DNA of 64,000 bases from Acanthosoma haemorrhoidale. Taxonomy: Eukaryota > Arthropoda > Insecta > Hemiptera > Acanthosomatidae. Shown here in pieces: positions 23,721 to 36,500 of this stretch. The DNA lies in the NCBI GenBank assembly GCA_930367205.1, contig OV884009.1:87379189-87443188 (forward strand), given 5' to 3'. The notes below the pieces were generated by a model that made no database searches, was not told the DNA's origin, and saw only the letters and a program-made list of their open reading frames with translations. Every line of letters begins with the position of its first letter. Within the stretch, counting starts at the first letter, position 1. The position numbers and the translations under genes were made by a program.

Positions 23721-23910
23721 TGAAGAACCAGTTATAAATAACAGTGTATTCCGACACACCTCTCCTGTGTTCGGGAGGTTTCAGTTAGTTAGTATGTGTT
23801 ACAGATATCTATACCTGTGTCTTATGTTTTAACGTGTATTGTTTAAATAAAGTATTTGTTATTCAGTTAATCATAAAATGTGTCTCATTATTCGGACCCT
23901 TGTCACAACA
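23721..23910 (+). mobile_element. Candidate solo LTR in the orientation opposite to the adjacent pol
   Basis: Begins TG after a GGGGGAGAATACAG purine tract and ends CA at 23910, with AATAAA at 23846-23851. In + orientation this is the order of a gypsy 3' end (polypurine tract, then LTR), while the neighbouring pol runs on the - strand. Boundaries are inferred by eye, and no second LTR copy was found. Confidence 0.45.
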
Positions 23911-23917
23911 GATAGGG

Positions 23918-24705
23918 TTATTTAGGGAATAACACATCGGGAAAATGGCCTCCACGACTTTGTTGGCACATACGCACTCTTTTGTCGAAATTTTCCATGA
24001 CCATTTGGCATAAATGTGGTTGAATTTCGTTGATACCGCGTTGAATTTCCTCTTTTAATGCACCAGTGGATGTGGGATTGTTGACATACACCTTTGACTT
24101 CAAATAACCCCATAAAAAGAAATCTGAAAGTGTTAAATCACACGATCTAGAGGGCCAATTCTAATCACCGGAACGAGAGAGTACACGACCTGGAAATGTT
24201 TCATGCAATATTTGAATTGTTTCATGGTGTGTATGACATGTGACACCATCTTGTTGAAACCACATATTGGCTACATCAATATCATCCAATTTCGGCAAAA
24301 AGAACTGTGTTTACGACACCTAATTGATGTTCCTGGATTTTCAACAACACTCTCACGCACTGCTTCGATATTGACATTTGAACGGCTTGTTTTTTTTTTG
24401 TACATTTGACCACTTCAACTGATCCAGTCTCCCTAAATGTTTCAATTAATCTCTTCACAGTTGATGAAGTCAGAACACTATTCCAACCATATTTTGTATG
24501 AAATTTTCGAACTGCGGCCGCCAAACTTTCATTATTTTTGAGATAATGTTCAACAATAAAGACACGTTGTTCTATCGTGTAACGCTCGATTTTTACTAAC
24601 CCTAAACTGTCAGCTGTCAAATTGTTTTTTTTTTTGGGTTAAAGGCCCACAAATGGCGGTAAATTCAAATATTGCGTTAATTCTGGGGCACCCTTTAATA
24701 CGAAG
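23918..24705 (-). mobile_element. Mariner/Tc1-superfamily transposon copy with internal deletion
   Basis: The - strand carries an N-terminal helix-turn-helix half from 24620 (YTIEQRVFIVEHYLKNNESL, STVKRLIETFRETGSV) and a C-terminal DDE part (WFQQDG, CHT, SCDLTxxDFFLWGYLKSKVY, then MCQQSRGGHFPDVLF, stop near 23918). The centre, with the first catalytic Asp regions, is deleted and the frame is broken. GGGTGCCCCAGAATTAACGC near 24697 (- strand) may be the 5' terminal repeat. No matching 3' repeat is visible. The copy is not functional. Confidence 0.75.
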
Positions 24706-26265
24706 TTTTTTCTTCATTTCCGCTTATTAAATAAAACAATAATAAATACATGTCTTAAAAAAAAGGAATCGCGACATGTGACGGACCAGGGCCATTGTCG
24801 TAATAACTGTATCACACAGAGATAAGAGCTGGTACTAGTGAGAGGTCTGGAAGAGAAGGAACTTTTGTAATGAAATGTAGAGAGTTCTGATATCAGGTGA
24901 TTGCGTTTTGTTTTCCATATTGTTCCTGGCTGTGAATTGCATACATCTCAAACTCTTGCAAGTACTTGGAATTCAAATGATTCTTCTATTCTATCTATGA
25001 TAAACATGTAGGCAGGTTAAGATGGAGTTTTTATAGTGTTTATGTGGAATATTGTGATTAGTGAAATTAGAAGGATTGGCATCCCAGGTAAACATTTTTG
25101 TAGAGTTTAAAAAGAATAATAAATGTTTTGTGAAAAAATATATCTATTATTTATTGATGAACATACGTTACGTCATATTACCTCCAAAGAGGTAATACGG
25201 CACATTACAGAAATTCTATTTGTTTGGTGACTGTTAAGAGGTAACATATTTACCTGATTGACAAATATTCTGTTGCATAAACCCCTCATATGACCAGTCT
25301 GAAGCATGGGTCATTACTAAACAGAACGACCAGCAGTAGTATTTTCGAATTCTGTGTTCTGTAATTGTAGCTGTGAAATGCGGGAATTTGGTACCGGAGA
25401 AAAGCAGCAAGGCACCTTTACAACTGGATCCAGGACTCTTTAACTCACGATTGGGTTGTTGCGCCAAGGAAAGAACAAAAAAGTAATTAAGTAAGCTAAA
25501 TAATTTTGTCAAGAAACAAGAATTACTCTCCAGTTGATAATGCGTTCTCTTAATAATCATACAATTCACTATTCTTATTATAAATTAAATCTTATTCTTA
25601 AATTAATCTATGTATATAGACTCCCTTCACTTTCCTTAATGATCTTACAAGTAATATTGAACCAATTTATTAATAATTAGCATTAACGTTCCTGTATGTT
25701 AATGTGTAAAGGATAATTACGGCCGTATCAAGGCTTCAGAAAACAGGAACAAGTCGAGTAATTAACGACTGTTTATGGAATTAACCAAATCAATTAATTT
25801 AAATTTGAAACGTAAATTAATGTTGTATAATAGTTATAGTCATTAGGGCGATTGAGCTTTAAATTCATATTATTAATTAATTAGCACATGTAAAAAGTGT
25901 CTGGCGTATTTAAAACACATTAATAACCCAACAAATTTTTTTTTATCTAATAAATAATAGGTCTCTTGAACAACACTTGAAAGTAAAACCCTGAGCAATA
26001 TTTTTAAAGAAACAATATATTGTGTGGAAATATTAAGTAGTATAACTGAGCCGGAAATATTAGACATGAATAGGAAAGTTTAATTAGATAATGAGGAAGA
26101 CTATACTATGGATACAAATAAAGATTATCATGTCGCTAATAAGTCGTTTCTCTGTAATTTTAGTAGATCCCAAAGATCGCTCTTATCTTCATTTTTTTAT
26201 TTGATTAGAAAATACTGAATTTAATTGTTTCCATTTGGTCTTTCTTGCTATTCGAGCATTACAAT
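24706..26265. other. Intergenic, no gene seen
   Basis: AT-rich with short ORFs. It contains a perfect 9-bp stem with a 4-base loop at 25176-25197 (TATTACCTC/GAGGTAATA). Nothing else is supported. Confidence 0.5.
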
Positions 26266-26267
26266 AA

Positions 26268-26570
26268 CCTTTGGCAGACGAAGGAAAAACCGTTCCTAAT
26301 GTGTCCCAAACTCTGTTAGATGAAATTTATATTGATGACTTGTTAACAAGTGCAAACACAGTGAAAGATTCGCTCACACTTCAACGTGAGCTCGTAACTT
26401 TGATCGCCTAAGGTTTGTTTCATTTATTTTAAGTGTCACAGCAGTACAAGAGAACTCTTGGAATCCATTTCGGCCATAGCATCTGAAACTTCAATACTTT
26501 TTCAATTTTTGAAGATATCTTTGTTATACCGTTATATTAGATGCATGATCCTTTAGGTTAGTGGTCACCG
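26268..26570 (+). mobile_element. Bel/Pao-type reverse transcriptase fragment
   Basis: The + strand reads ..EIYIDDLLTSANTVKDSLTL then QRELVTLIA. YIDDLL with the following TSANTV block is the Bel/Pao form of the RT catalytic box. After one stop come a GxFH-like piece and then KRTLGIHF, and a last DPLG near 26560 fits the same family. It is short and broken. Confidence 0.6.
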
Positions 26571-27940
26571 ATTAGTTTTTTCGCAGGGACGATTCAAAAC
26601 ATTGTCAAACGTTCGCGGTCAAAAAAAAGCATTCCAGCCTCCCTACACCATCCCCGCCACCACGCAACAAACTACTCCACCTACTCTACTAACCTAGGGT
26701 ACCTGTTATACTTAGTAAAACTTTTCTTTAAAATCAGCTGTTATCTGCAAGAAAAACACAATGAATACCAGTGAAATAAAGTGCATAAATACCAAATCGT
26801 TATTATAGTGTTTATACGAGAAAACAAAAAAATGTTCGCTTGCATTCTGTTGCAGCTTTTTTGTCTTAAATACACCTCCCGCTACACTGGTCCATATACC
26901 ATTCGGTATGCTCTACAGATGGAAATAATTTAGTTCCAAGGAGATGTTGTTTAAAGGACATTCATGCTCAAGTTCACAAAAACTCTTTGGAGTGCCAATT
27001 TTGTCCGTTGTTGTTATCCACGATGTTTTCTGGTCAACAATGGCCCTGATCCTAGTCTCTGAGGGTGTAAGTTCACTTCGGCAAGTCTTCTATCAGTTTC
27101 TGCACATCAGTTACTCTCCGAGTTGTACGAAGAAGTTGAGCAGTCTTAGTAGCAGTTGAAAACCAATTCCAAAGCGTGTGTAGTACAATACGCCGGTCAT
27201 ATCTTGGCCGACTTGATCCGGGTCTGCGATTGCACAAACCTGTCAACGTGTGATTGCTCTCCGTACAGTAGTTTCAGGTTAAATTTAATAAACTTTTGCT
27301 AAATTTGTAGGATCAGTTACACAAGGAATCACAATTTTGTGATAAAAAATTTCTGTATTTTTTTTTGAATATTTTTTCAAAGGGGTTTTCTTTCAGATTT
27401 ATATCCCCCTATCATTAAAAACGTTTAATACTAATTAGGAAAGACTTGATACCCGAAATATTTCTACTAGGAGGCAAATATTTACATTTTTCTAAGTAAG
27501 CCACTTTTTTTGTGGGGCATTGTAGTTTGTTTCGAGAAGAAGCAAGTGACTGTGCTGTGTTTAACTGATTGTTGGACTGATGCTGAGAAGGAGTCTTTGA
27601 AGATACACAACATACCAGCAACAAGACGCTGGGGCAACGATGGCAATTTAGGAAACTTGAAAAGTAGATATGAAATAAATGACAAAAAAATGTATAATGA
27701 AAAATAAGTACAAACATAATGCTATTCCAATAACAAGAAATATATGAATAAAGTATATAACAAGTTTTTAGGGAAGAAGGAAGATTAAAAAAATCAAAAA
27801 ATATAAACGCAGGTTGGGGGACGGAGGCTGGCCAGGTAGGGATAGGTTGGATAAAATAATTTAAATTGTGGCAGAAGCATTATGATCAATTAAAATAAAT
27901 ATAAATACTGTTCAACAAAATGAAAATTAAAAGAGAACGG
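26560..27940. other. Intergenic, possible transposon scraps, no gene recognised
   Basis: GTTAGTGGTCACCGATTAG..CGCAGGGACGA near 26570 resembles the end of a hAT element in style. Short ORFs on either strand at 26944-27159 and 27415-27717 show no known motif. Confidence 0.3.
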
Positions 27941-27959
27941 TTGAGGGGAAGTCACGCGA

Positions 27960-28830
27960 AGAGATCCAGATCCCCGGCTTTCCAATGACAACAACTGGCA
28001 CGTCTGTAATTGATTCTTCTTTCAGCGACCAAAACGTCACTCCTCAGCTGCTTCATCTGCCTTCCAAGCCAGTGGTGAAGGTGCCAGTGGTCTGGAGTCA
28101 TCTCGCCGATGTGAATTTAACTATCGTCGTCCCATTAAAGGTGCCGGGTGGTGAAGTCCCTCATCGTCTTACGAAGGCAGATCAACTGGAAGACAGACTG
28201 GAGCGCGAGCCTTGCTATTATTACCGGATGTCGCTGGTCGTCCCGTGTCCAGGTTGTGAGTGGGAGCTTTACACATCGAGGCTGGCCCTGATGGACTAGT
28301 CACCACCACCCCATCTAATTCCCCAGGTTACATCGGAACCCCTGTGCTCTCTAGCGACATACCAAGAAGCCCCTGTTCCACTCGGTTCAAGCGTTATCTT
28401 AAATCAGTCACCTCTGATTTGATGGCCTCGTTATGTTTAAGCAGGTTCTCGATCAGCAACTGTTGCCGCTCAGCCAGTTATTTCACCCTCTTCAGTCTCT
28501 ATTAAGTTTTCAAAAGTGGCATCGCTATACTTAGTACGCGTCTCCTTTACATCTATCAAGTCAGTGACCTCCGGCTAGTGGTCAGCGGCACTGGGTTATT
28601 CTGCCTGACCAGATCCGGCCGGGCAATCCGAGTGGAGATCAGTCTCCCTGGCCGCCACACAATGTGGGCAGTGTCGAGGCGCTTTCCTAACGACATCGCC
28701 CACTTTGAGGTTGCAGTACGTTATGTGGAAATTGGAGTGACGTTGAGAGCACTGCAGGGTCGCCTTTTCCTCCCTCTTGATGGTCAACTTACTAATAGAG
28801 CATACGGTCATTATGATAATTGAAAGGAAA
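27960..28830 (-). mobile_element. GC-rich relic, possible LINE ORF1 (Gag-like) remnant
   Basis: This block is near 50% GC against roughly 30% around it. On the - strand a Cys/His pattern (QCSQRHSNFHITYC..., then RHCPHC and HSDCP) recalls the zinc knuckles of Jockey-type ORF1. Further on a Leu/Glu-rich stretch (AERQQLLIENLLKHNEAIKS) could be a coiled coil. Stops and frameshifts interrupt it. The family call is tentative. The + strand ORF of 104 codons at 27985 is probably its shadow. Confidence 0.35.
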
Positions 28831-28839
28831 AAAAGTTGA

Positions 28840-30297
28840 AAGTAAATAAAATAGTTCAGGTGATTACGAAAGTTAAGCCTCTCACTGAAGGTTAGCCACC
28901 AAAATTGCCACTTTTCAAGCTAAGAAGGAGCTCCACACTGACCATAATCCCTTCAGAATACTGGCAGTATATTTCTCCTTAGTCTCTGTTGAGTGGAGAT
29001 CGGTCACCACCAGAAATCCGGGTAACCTTCGTTCTTCTCTCTAGATATGCACCGTAATACTTCTTTCTGAAAATGGGCAATTTTACGATGTCAGATTACT
29101 TCAGTGCACAGACACAATACTTACTGTTCAGTGGCTGTGTCCAGACTGTTATTATCATCGGATAAAATAATTTCTTAGACGTGTATCCCGAAGCTAAGCA
29201 GATCTGTCGGTAAAACACTATGAACTGAAAACGGTTTTAGAACGGTGAAAAAGACTGGCTTTAGTGGAACGTTAGAAAGATGCGTTCTTGTTCTAAGATT
29301 TTTTAATCGACGTAAATCAAGCGTATGTATGAAAGGTTTAGTGTTTTAATAATTTTTAATTCTTTCATAATTGTATTCAAGTGCAAATTTAAAACAATTA
29401 TTTTTTTAATAATAAGAATTTGTAATCGAAGTAGCCTGAGTGTAGGTATTTTTTTCATCGTTTCACACACCTTAACTTCAACAACACCTCTGTCATAGTA
29501 TTTAGTCCAATCTTTCATTGGTATAACTATATTTGATTTAAATAATATGTTCATGACAAAATTCTGACATCTTTTATGGAAACAATCTTTCCTATACTTT
29601 TAGATCCCGTGGAAAAAGTAAAGATGCTTTTAAATTCTGACTCATCACTAAAACGTAACTAATCGGACAGCCATCTATTTTTGGGGATGTTGTTTTAAAA
29701 TTTAGGCTTGCTATAATTTTACCTCACTGTTTATTATACTAAGTGATTTTACAAAATTTTCTCTTGTTTTATATAATTGTCTAGTTAAATTTATTCACAA
29801 ATATTTCCAACATCCTCTGCTATTTTGTTAGGAGTGAAAAAAAAAAGTTATATAGTACTCATTTGTATCTGCTATTCACTCTTCATTATCTCTACATAGG
29901 TGTTGCAGTTGTGTTTTGTTTTATCTTAGACTTCATACGTCAACTATTATTTTTTTTTCATGACTACTTAGATTTACTTATTTATTTATATAGATAAATA
30001 TGCTTTGCTTATTATAATGTCCTTTTTCTTATTATTTTAATGATAAGAATACAAAATTATTTGTATTTCTTTGGAAAAGTAGTGTTCAGCCCTATTAGTA
30101 TTTGGTTCTCTCATTCAGGTATAGCATATTATTCATATTGTTGTTAATATTAAGTTTAACTACTTTTTTGCAGGTGAATTATAGAAATGTTATCTACTAT
30201 TAGTGCTTAATGTAATTATAGTTTAAGTTAAACTGAAATATATATTATTGTACAAATTATAGCCTCTCCTTATTTATCTGAACACTTTATGTTTCAG
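28840..30297. other. Upstream region of syndapin, no gene seen
   Basis: Increasingly AT-rich and T-rich. It ends with a polypyrimidine-poor acceptor tgtttcag at 30290-30297. Because the first coding exon is preceded by a splice acceptor, at least one 5' non-coding exon must lie upstream. I could not identify it or the promoter. Confidence 0.5.
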
Positions 30298-30512
30298 TAT
30301 GTCTCATCATAGTGATGATACAATGCTTATGGCAACAAGTGATAGCTTTTGGGAGCCTGGAAACTATAAGCGGACCACTAAACGTATTGAAGATGGTTAT
30401 AAACTTTGTACAGATCTTATTACGCTTATACAGGAAAGGGGAGAAATTGAAAAAGCCTATGCCAAAAGTCTTAGGGGGTGGTCTCGTAAATGGAATGACC
30501 TTATAGAAAAAG
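30298..30512 (+). CDS. Synd: Syndapin exon 1 (first coding)
   Basis: Start ATG at 30299-30301, right after the splice acceptor. Encodes MSHHSDDTMLMATSDSFW through NDLIEK, the first F-BAR helix. This start is chosen because PACSIN proteins begin with a similar short Ser/Asp-rich lead before SFWEPGNY. The donor gttagt leaves one base (phase 1). Confidence 0.93.
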
Positions 30513-33500
30513 GTTAGTTTCTAAATTTGATTTATTACAATCTTTAAAAGTGAATGTGGTAAACAAATTGTATAGGGAACAGTGTTTAAGTTAATAGTTT
30601 ATGTCTGAATCCATTTGTTTTTTACTTCATACTGGTTGATGTTTTGTCGATTATGTTTTTACCTGGCACTGATATCATTCAAATATTCCTTTTTAGTTTA
30701 TTATTATAACTGTTTTCCTTATGTGGTGAAGTTTTATATTTAGATGAATCTGAAATAAAGGTCGTCTAAATAATATGTATTTTGACATATATAGGGAACA
30801 ATTCACATTGCTCTGCCGAGTTTAGTTGCCATCTTAATTGTTCATTCAAAGAACAGTCTTCTGTCAATTGCTAGTTCCTACTTCTGTGTCAAATTATTAA
30901 TTATTCATTTTTCTCCCTTTTTAATTGTATTTCTTTAATTAAACTTTCCTCAAGTTTATTAATTCTTATACATCTATCATTGCTACATACATTAGTCTAT
31001 TCTTTTTTATTTTGGACTCATAGTTGATGTTTTTTAGTTTAGGAGGTCAGACTGGCCGAGGGAGCTGGACTGTTCACACAGACCGGAATGGCGTGAGTTT
31101 GATTCTCACCTTGGAGATCTAGATTTTATTTATTTGTGTTCACACAAAATAATCTCTGCATTTCCACTATAGATTCATGAGGGTGATAATCAGTAAATAG
31201 GTTGCTTTATGCTTTAGTAATTTTGGGAATTAAACCAAAATTATATCATTGTTTTTCAATTTCTTAAAGGTTTTAGTCTTTAATCTTAGTTCTTAGTCTT
31301 CTTCGGGTTCATTTAATTTATTGTTTTTGCTCTTTTAGTTTTATTTATATTGTAATCTATGTTGACTCCCCTCAGCCTAGTATACTTCTATCTGGGGAAA
31401 CCCGGGTTCGATTTGTAGTTCTACCAAGCGTTTCTTTGGAAGATGGATTTGTTCAGGGTTCACTCAGCCTCATTACGATACATGAGTAGTTACTTCAATA
31501 CAGAAGTAGCAAATAATCCGGTTAAGAAAACAAAAATTAAGGATGAGAGGTAACAAGCCTAGTGCCTCTAGTCCACCTAGCATCTTCAGTTGCAACCTTT
31601 GTAGTTCTAGCAACTGTAGGCAGCACTTCTTTATGAGGTATTTAGCCATATATTTTTAGTATTATCATGTGAGGTATCATGAAATATTCCTCCTAGATCC
31701 TGTATTCAAGTAAACTTATACGAATAAGAGGGTCTACCTTGAAATAATTGTGTCATCTGGATTTTAATTTTAAGTACTATTTTTCCACACCGGTTCCTAT
31801 TAAGGGTCTGTTCACTCTCAACTACGCCAATTATGTTTAAATTCTCTCAAGAAATATCTACTGATCTTGTAGAGTGATTAAGTGGCTTAATGAAAACATT
31901 TTGGCATTTGTTGAGATTGTTGCATGTCAGGAAGTATCATCAAAAGCATTCAATGTGAAAATGATCAACAAGATTCAGAATGAGCATGAGAATTTTATTT
32001 TTTTTAATTTCACTTAGTATATTACTTGATATTTTATTTAGGGTCAACAGAATTTCCTCAAATCTTTTCAATTAGTTTTGTATTGTTATATTTGCAATGT
32101 TTCTATAAGGTAGATTGTGCTGATGGTATGAGTGTAGATGTTTTTTGTTAGAGGGGTTAGTAAAACAACATTTATTAAAAAAAGCCGTTTCTGAAAAATT
32201 AATTGAATTCAAAATGAAACTTTTTCATTACTTTTTACCTGCCGTGAAAACAAGCCAAAAATGTGAATTTTTAAGATTATTTTCATTGTTTTGTTAAGCT
32301 ATAAATAATTATCTTTGTTTGTTTTTTTACTTTACAGCATTTATTAATATTAGTAAATGAGTAAGTAAATACATATGGTAGTGGGAGAAGAACCTACAAC
32401 TAGAAAAAAAGAGATAGTAAGGCCTTATAATTTTCAGATCACCGAGTTTACTTCCTTATTCCTAGGGTCATTAGTTTCTCAAGACAACAATGTAAACATT
32501 GAATAGGATAATTTTAGCTGTATCGCATTTTTATTGTGGACAAATAAAGCAGCTTACAAAGCCCTCTACTATTGACATGATAGTCCAACCTTATAGAACA
32601 ATTATTTTCCCAGTCCTACAGTACCATTTGGAAACATGAACAGCAAAGTCAAGTGAACAGGAGGTTCTTGTATGTAAGAGAAATGTGCTGAATTGAATAT
32701 TTGACTTCTTGCAAGTGGGTGAAGAAGAGAGAAGACACTATCCAGGAGTTGTGTGCTGCTTTTGATGAGCCAATATTTGTTCAGATCTAATTAATTCGTG
32801 AAGCTAGGGTGAGGTAGATGGAGAGATCTTATATGGCAAGATATAATAGCTGATTTGAATATGAAGAAGTTGTAAAAGTAAGGTGGCTTCTTAGTTATGA
32901 TAGTACTGAAGAGGAGGAGAAGATATTGGCAATAAGCAGAAGGGTACAGCCATCCCTACTGGAAGTAGTGTTGCAAAATGTTACAGTCTGGGTATCCTGA
33001 GTAAAAATCTTAGGAAACAGTTAATCAGCCACTTTAGCTGAGCCTCAAGATCCTCAAAAATCGTCACTTTACACAACATAATCGTAGCCATATTGGGGGA
33101 AATCAGGAGGACGGGACTGGTTTAAGAGAGGCAACTGGAAGATGACCTAGGAATAAAGTTTGGATGAGGACCAAACCTAGATTTTTTGATCCACGAATTG
33201 AATCGGTCAAGCGTCAATGGTAAGGTGGGAATAACATTTAGGGTTTTGAGGTGAGGATATGAGGCAATGATAATTGCCTTGGGTTTCTCTGTATTATATT
33301 AAACATGGAATGTGTGGAAAGACCTAGGGGCCCTATTCAGTCCATTTCTGATTCAATTGGGAGCCAGGATCAATCTGCCTGGTTTGGAGGTCGCTAGGAA
33401 GAAAGGTTAAGTAACTTTAGGTGTCGTCATCATATGAACAGTGTTGGATATATGTATGGAGGTCATTTATGTGTACACAGAAAAGTAATCAAGAAACTGA

Positions 33501-36500
33501 AGAACCCGACGCTACCATGAAGACAATGATAGTTGATAGGATGGGAGTTGATCAAGAATGAGCAATTCCTGGGAGCGAGCAACCTTTTTTTAGAAATGAA
33601 GAAATTTGGGATTGAACTAATTTTGAGAATTGATATAGCCCAATATTCGTTGGGGGAGGTGGAGTTAAGACTTTATTCTATGTAAGAACATTTGCTTTTT
33701 TCGAGGAAGAAGGAAATCTTGAAGTTCAAAGCGAGAAATTATAAATGTGGAGAGTTGTAGGGACATAAGCACTTTCATTTTATTGAATTGACAGAAGCTG
33801 TTGAAGGAGGCTCCCGAGCAGGTCTGTGCTAAGTAGGTTAATTTTTGTGGAAAAATATATGCTAAACCTGTAAAAACACATTATAACATTAATATAATTT
33901 AAACTAATAACATAATCAAAGCTACAATGGTGTTAAAGATTGTAACATATGCCCAAATTAAACTATTAGGAACGCGGTACATAAAATTGATATAAATAAA
34001 CTCATCCTTTATGGCCATGTCAAGAGAATGGCTGAGGATCGGTGGCCTAAAAGACTCTTACTAAGAGTACATTATATCAGCCAAGAGGGAAAGAAAATAA
34101 TCAGAAGTTGGACGGATGGACGTTCTGGAAGAAGCAATGGCTGCGTTAAAAAATACTGAAAGCAGGAGGCTATGGCACCCCAGAGCGTATGTATCTCCTC
34201 TAGCTCCCAGCATTGGAGCAAAGGGCCACCGCGAATTATCACTCCAGGTCTCATTCAGGTGCCAGACATCACCTCTTCTCAAGTTTCCCCAGTCATATTC
34301 ACCTCATCCATCAGTAACCACTTCCATTTAACCCTTGGTCGTCCTCTTCAACCTGCACCCTGCTGGTTTTAGTCAAGTGCTTGCTTCTCAAATGCTCCAT
34401 CATGCTTTTTAAAATAGTGCCCATCCAAAAACTTTTTGATTTGATTTTCAGTGGACCCTTGTTTGGTCTTATTCCACAATTTTTTTATAGGATTATCCTT
34501 GAGCATCCATTGATAAATACTTGAAGAGTATTTGTAAGACCTTGGTTGCTCTACATGTTCTGGAGGCCTAGAAGAGGTACTGCATGAACATATGTTTTCA
34601 AAAGCCCTAATTTAGTTCCAAGAAAAATGATCCTGCTTATTTATGATGGGGTATGGGGTCAGGAGTTAGACCAAAGCTTCATTCGCTTTTTGTTTCCGGC
34701 TCTTTACATCCTCTTTGGCTCCTCCCTGCTTATTCGCAATACTTCCAAGATAGAGGTATAAGCTTATCCTTTTACAGTTTTCTTCTTTTCTACTTCACAA
34801 GCTTTCCTGTGCCCTGGGGTTCACTCTCATATCCTTTGTTTTATTCATATTTATGTTCATGCCAGGTTTTGTGGCTTCAAATTGGAATCTCCTTATTTTA
34901 TTCTCTACATCTTGAATGTGCTGAGCTAGCTAGTCATCACCAAACTCGAGGTTTTCCGGTAGGTTTGTTAGGCCTTATTGGGCTCTTTTCCTGGTTTATG
35001 CTAACATGGTATAATATTACTCTCATAATATGAATGAACCGGAAAACTTCTTAATTTTGGGACTTTCTCCTCTAAGACTTAATAATTGTATAAACAATAA
35101 TTTCTGGCTGACATAGCTTAAAACTATCTAATACTACAAAATGAGAATATATGAATATGTTCTGTATTGCACCAAAGAGTTTGCCATCATGAAGAAACAA
35201 CACTCGTAGTTCTCATATAGTTTTTTCATGAGGTTTAAAATTTTTGTTGGGATTCTAATTTTTCCAATAATCCGCCACCTTTCCTTCCCATTGGCCAAAT
35301 GTCTATAAAGGTCAATGAAGGCCATGTACAAGTGGCTCTGTGACAGATTCTCCACTCTATAGTAATCCACAGTGTGTTGATGTCGATACAGCTTCTTCTT
35401 CTTCTGTTTACTGTCAGAAATATCCCGTTCCTTATTATTGTTATTAAAAGTTTGCTAGGTACAGACAGTAATGTTATCTTTTTCCAGTTGTAAAAGTTTT
35501 TTTTGGTAGCTTCACCATGAGCTCTTTTCTCCAATCAGTAGGCAGATTTTTCTCCTCCCATATTTTAACTAATAATGGTTAAAGGAGCTTATTTAAGGTA
35601 TTCAGATCAAGCTTGAGCACTTCAGAGGGAATGCTGCCTACACCAGGTGCCTTCCAATTTTAAGGTCGCCCTCATCAGGCGGATCAACAAAAGTTTCCAT
35701 ATTTTCAACACTGTTCACAACCGATCTAATCGATGTATTGAAGACTTCTTCATTAGTATGTTTGACAGACATGGTAGGGTATATTTAGGATTTACCTCAA
35801 ATGCTCACTCCCCCCCCCCCCTCCCCGAATAAAAAATATTATATACTTCTCAGTTGTGGTTAAAATATTTCTTACAGGCTCTTTCCTCACAAAACATCTT
35901 CCGAGCCTATCAATAATTGGATAGATATTTAAAAAAGAAATTTATTCCAGTATAAAGGCCCCTATGAATAACAAAAGTACCATAGACAACCAAGTTACTT
36001 CTGGCAAACAAAAATAACTAATATATTATATAAAAAAAGACCAAGTAGAATAAAGTTTAAACCTCTATAAAAAAAAAAGTTATAAAAGATTGTTTAACTG
36101 CACTCAGTCGATCAAGTCATAGATAAATCTACATATATAAAACAAACAAAAGAAGGGAAAAAACGATATGAAGAAGTCAGTAAAATACGATGCAGCTAAC
36201 AATGAAGTGAAATTGTAAATGCAAAGAATATATACTAGTATGAAAATAATATATAATAAATCTTCCGCCTATCCACAATTTATTATTTAATCATACTCTT
36301 GCAAACCAGCACAAATCATTTAAAATGTATAAATCATTCCCAGACTTGCAAGCTTCTGTCTGAATAGTGGTGGGGTGTTGTAATAGGAGGGTTTGGACGA
36401 TTCTTAAGCATGATGCATGGTGGATATTTTGTGGGAGTTCCAGAGAGAAGCAGAACAAGGATAGAATGATTTTATGGTACAGTTTTCTGGGTAGGAGTAT

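Noticed and set aside
28260..28823. Two 81-codon + strand ORFs
   Set aside because: Frames in the GC-rich relic. The - strand carries the Cys/His pattern, and neither + ORF has a motif.
34653..35033. 126-codon hydrophobic + strand ORF, apparent membrane protein
   Set aside because: It is the complement of the RTE-like RT. The hydrophobic run is an artefact of the opposite strand.
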